A stretch of DNA of 15,941 bases from SIG673 sp964570105 (GTDB lineage Bacteria > Bacillota > Clostridia > Oscillospirales > CAG-272), in NCBI GenBank assembly GCA_964570105.1, contig CAZMWM010000037.1, positions 1 to 15,941 on the forward strand, written 5' to 3'. Below are positions 13,614 to 15,941 of this stretch, one piece after another. The notes beneath the pieces are model-generated. The model saw nothing but the letters and a program-made list of their open reading frames with translations, ran no database searches and was not told the DNA's origin. The position numbers and the translations under genes were made by a program. Numbering within the stretch: the stretch's first letter is position 1; every line of letters begins with the position of its first letter.

Positions 13614-13642
13614 TTGATTTGTCAACGGCGTTGTGTTATAAT
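13614..13642 (+). promoter_or_regulatory. Sigma-A promoter of the glycyl radical enzyme gene
   Basis: TTGATT (13614-13619), a 17-base spacer, then a perfect TATAAT (13637-13642). The start should be near 13649, giving a leader of about 39 bases with AAAGGAG before the ATG. The 69 bases between tepA and this promoter hold only a weak TCTCGG/CCGAGA hairpin. Confidence 0.85.
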
Positions 13643-13687
13643 GGAGCGGATGGGATGTTATTCCCGGTCACGAAAGGAGAGGTGCTT

Positions 13688-15724
13688 ATGACCGAGAGGA
13701 TAAAAAGGCTCAAGCAATACGTGGTTTCGGGTGCTCATCGCGCATTGCGCACCGAAAAGGTGCCGAACGCGGAGAATTATCTGCCGTACGCGGGGAGCGA
13801 GCCTGAAAAATGTATGGGGCTGTACTTAAAGGAGCTGTTGAGCACTCAGGATCCGATATTTTTGCCGGATGAGCGGATAGTCGTGACGCGCTCGACGCGT
13901 TACACGCGTCCGGACGTTGCCATAGAGCTTCCGTACAACTCGCCCGAAAACGGTTGGATATGCAATATCTCGCCGGATTATCCGTACATTTTGGATAACG
14001 GCATCGAGAAGGTCAAGCTCGATATAGCGGCATCCGCAAAGCGTCATCCCGAGCGCGCCGCGTATGCGCAGGTGATGACGGACGTTTGCGACGCTGTCCT
14101 CGAATTTACGGAGAATTACCGCGTCGAAGCGGAGAAACGGGGGTTACATGAGATCGCGGAAAGGCTTGGAAGAGTTCCTGCGCACGCGCCCGAAAGCTAC
14201 GCGGACGCGCTTCAAAGCCTGCGCATAATACATTTCTGCCTGTGGATGAGCGGAAACCATCACGTCACGCTCGGACGCTTCGATCAGTATATGTACAAAT
14301 ATTTGATAGCCGATATCAACTCGGGCAAGCTTGACCGAGAGGGTGCGCTTGAGCTTACCGAGGAATTCTTCATCTCCTGTAATAAGGACTCAGACCTTTA
14401 CGCCGGCATCCAGCAGGGCGATAACGGTCAAAGTCTCGTCATCGGCGGATGCGATAAGGACGGCAACGACGCTTTTAATATCCTTTCCGAGATAGTTATG
14501 GAGGCTTCGTGCGAGCTGTGTGTTATCGATCCGAAGATCAATCTGAGAGTGGATAAGAACACGCCTCGGGAGAGGTACGAGCTTGCCACAAGACTTACCG
14601 TCAAAGGCATCGGCTTTCCGCAATACAGTAACGACGACGTGGTAATTCCCGGACTTATGCGCCTTGGGTATTCCGAGGAGGACGCAAGAAATTACGTGGT
14701 CGCCGCCTGTTGGGAGTTCATAATCCCGAAAAGAGGAATGGAGGTGCCGAACATACATTGGCTGTCCTTCCCGAGGTGCGTCAACCGCGTTATACACGAA
14801 AAGCTTGCAAGGTGCGAGGATTTTGCCACGTTTCTGTGCGAGATAGACGCCGAGATCAAGAGAAGCTGTGCCGAGCTTGAAAAGGAATTTTACAGACTGT
14901 CATTCCGTCCGGCTCCGCTTATGAGCCTTATGATGGAAGGATGCGTCGAGGAGCTTCGTGACGTTTCGGAATTTTCCACTTGCAAATATAAAAATTACGG
15001 AATACACGGCGTCGGCGTAGCTCCGGCGGCGGACAGCATCGCGGCGGTGGAAGCATTGGTGTTCAACGGGAATATGTCCCCGGAGGAGCTTGTCTCGGCG
15101 TTGGATGCGGACTTTGAGGGATATTCTCAGCTCAGAAACAGGATGATCTGCGAGCTTCCGCACTTCGGAAACGACGATGACGCCGTGGACGGCTACGCCT
15201 GTATGTTGCTGGACAGCTTTGCCGATGCGCTCGACGGGCTTACCAACGCTTACGGCGGCAGATACCGCGCCGGAACCGGCTCTGCGCTCATGTACGTGAA
15301 GTGCGGAAAAGAGGAAGGCGCGACCGCGGACGGAAGGAGAGCCGGCGAGTACTTACCGGCAAACTATTCGCCGTCGCTCGGTATCAAGCTGAACGGTCCG
15401 ATGTCGATAATCAATTCCTTTACCAAGCCGAAGCTCGAGAGGGTGATAAACGGGGGACCGCTGACGCTTGAGTTTGCTCAAGGCTCGATAAAGGGCGAGG
15501 AGGGGCTTAAGAAGCTTGCCGCGTTGGTGAGAAGCTTTATTGCGCTCGGAGGACATCAATTACAGCTCAATGTGATAGACCGCAATTCTCTGCTCGATGC
15601 ACAGTCGCATCCGGAAAGATACAGAAATCTTATCGTTCGCGTCTGGGGTTGGAGCGGATATTTCGTCGAGCTTGACCGCGAATATCAGGAGCAGATAATA
15701 AAGCGCGCGGAGCTGGCGGTGTAA
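13688..15724 (+). CDS. Glycyl radical enzyme of the pyruvate formate-lyase superfamily, substrate unknown
   Basis: 678 residues, short for the superfamily (about 750-850). The C-terminal glycyl radical loop is present: RVWGWSGYFVELD with Gly654 as the radical site, preceded by the usual GGHQLQLNVID (621-631) and DAQSHPERYRNL (637-648). The active-site Cys341 lies in AACWEFIIPKRGME, a Cys-x-Glu arrangement as in glycyl radical dehydratases, lyases and decarboxylases, not the Cys-Cys of true pyruvate formate-lyase. So a C-O, C-N or C-C cleavage of an unknown substrate is more likely than pyruvate cleavage. It needs a radical SAM activase, which is not adjacent in this window. The ATG at 13688 has AAAGGAG 8 bases upstream; an earlier in-frame ATG (13619) overlaps the promoter. 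It has its own promoter and terminator, and the enzyme would be destroyed by oxygen when active. Confidence 0.92.
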   Translation: MTERIKRLKQYVVSGAHRALRTEKVPNAENYLPYAGSEPEKCMGLYLKELLSTQDPIFLPDERIVVTRSTRYTRPDVAIELPYNSPENGWICNISPDYPYILDNGIEKVKLDIAASAKRHPERAAYAQVMTDVCDAVLEFTENYRVEAEKRGLHEIAERLGRVPAHAPESYADALQSLRIIHFCLWMSGNHHVTLGRFDQYMYKYLIADINSGKLDREGALELTEEFFISCNKDSDLYAGIQQGDNGQSLVIGGCDKDGNDAFNILSEIVMEASCELCVIDPKINLRVDKNTPRERYELATRLTVKGIGFPQYSNDDVVIPGLMRLGYSEEDARNYVVAACWEFIIPKRGMEVPNIHWLSFPRCVNRVIHEKLARCEDFATFLCEIDAEIKRSCAELEKEFYRLSFRPAPLMSLMMEGCVEELRDVSEFSTCKYKNYGIHGVGVAPAADSIAAVEALVFNGNMSPEELVSALDADFEGYSQLRNRMICELPHFGNDDDAVDGYACMLLDSFADALDGLTNAYGGRYRAGTGSALMYVKCGKEEGATADGRRAGEYLPANYSPSLGIKLNGPMSIINSFTKPKLERVINGGPLTLEFAQGSIKGEEGLKKLAALVRSFIALGGHQLQLNVIDRNSLLDAQSHPERYRNLIVRVWGWSGYFVELDREYQEQIIKRAELAV

Positions 15725-15758
15725 GGCTCTCGGATAAGATACGGATATGAATATGAAC

Positions 15759-15798
15759 GCCCCCGAAGGACCGATTTTATGGCTTTCGGGGGCTTTTT
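15759..15798 (+). terminator. Intrinsic terminator of the glycyl radical enzyme gene
   Basis: GCCCCCGAA and TTCGGGGGC form a 9-bp stem with a 17-base loop, followed by TTTTT (15794-15798). It begins 35 bases after the stop codon. It lies between convergent genes, but only the plus strand has a full T-tract. Confidence 0.9.
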
Positions 15799-15831
15799 GG
15801 ACGCTCGAGGGGCTTTTTGGTGCGTTTTCGT

Positions 15832-15941
15832 TCAGCACGAGCCGATGCCCATAAGAAAAACGAAGCCGAGCAGGAGCAGGATATCGTCATCGGCGTTGTC
15901 TTTCAGTAGCAGTATGAGCAGTGCACCGAGCAAGATATCCT
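15832..15941 (-). CDS. C-terminal end of a small hydrophobic/acidic protein (5' end outside window)
   Basis: On the minus strand an open frame enters from the right edge and ends with TGA at 15834-15832. The visible 35 residues are two leucine-rich hydrophobic stretches (DILLGALLILLL and DILLLLGFVFLMG) separated by the acidic spacer KDNADD, ending GIGSC. Short Leu-rich proteins with Asp-rich spacers of this style occur in clostridial genomes; I know no function for them. The regular composition and the stop just before the terminator of the convergent gene support a real gene. Confidence 0.6.
   Translation of the reverse strand, partial: DILLGALLILLLKDNADDDILLLLGFVFLMGIGSC

Noticed and set aside
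12780..13625. 281-codon leftward open frame over tepA and the promoter of the next gene
   Set aside because: It covers the Z-like tract, tepA and a consensus promoter on the opposite strand, has no ribosome binding site, and its translation looks like shadow sequence.
13688..15724. Naming the radical enzyme pflB (pyruvate formate-lyase)
   Set aside because: The active site is Cys-Trp-Glu, not the Cys-Cys pair of PflB, and the protein is much shorter.

Overview
The window looks like chromosomal DNA of an anaerobic, Gram-positive clostridial bacterium, probably an uncultured gut Clostridia (Oscillospirales-like); no taxonomic search was possible. The reasons are a TepA-type ClpP protease, PduL as phosphotransacylase, an oxygen-sensitive glycyl radical enzyme, AGGAGG-like ribosome binding sites, near-consensus sigma-A promoters, and intergenic hairpin repeats of the 'TCCCTCAGTC...GACAGCTCCC' type that I recall as common in gut Clostridia. 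I see no rRNA, tRNA, transposase, phage gene or CRISPR array.

Layout. Positions 1-12 hold the first codons of a leftward gene that leaves the window. Positions 13-724 are non-coding and packed with palindromic repeat modules (array A). Positions 725-11149 are eight leftward genes, in transcription order: a prephenate-dehydratase-like protein, polA, glyA, a monotopic sugar-phosphate transferase, an ATP-grasp ligase, a heparinase II/III-type polysaccharide lyase, an acyl-ACP thioesterase and a degenerate OmpR-type response regulator. Gaps are -1 to 71 bp, so one or two operons are likely. Positions 11150-12049 are a second repeat array (array B), sharing modules in largely the same order with array A. 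Then come pduL (leftward, with its own consensus promoter), a 36-bp alternating pyrimidine/purine inverted repeat, tepA (rightward), an orphan glycyl radical enzyme (rightward, with its own consensus promoter and terminator), and the C-terminal end of a small hydrophobic/acidic protein entering from the right on the minus strand.

How the genes fit together. polA and glyA are housekeeping genes. The sugar transferase and ATP-grasp genes overlap by one base and are followed by a cytosolic polysaccharide lyase, which suggests a compact surface-glycan or lipid-linked-sugar module; its substrate cannot be told from the sequence. PduL (acyl-CoA to acyl-phosphate) and the glycyl radical enzyme are plausible parts of fermentation, but the radical enzyme has a Cys-x-Glu active-site signature rather than the Cys-Cys of pyruvate formate-lyase, so its substrate is unknown.

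The most unusual content is in the two repeat arrays. Their hairpins differ between copies mainly by compensated base-pair changes and loop inversions, and the 7-mer GCGAAGC, known to form an exceptionally stable DNA mini-hairpin, occurs nine times in about 1.6 kb.
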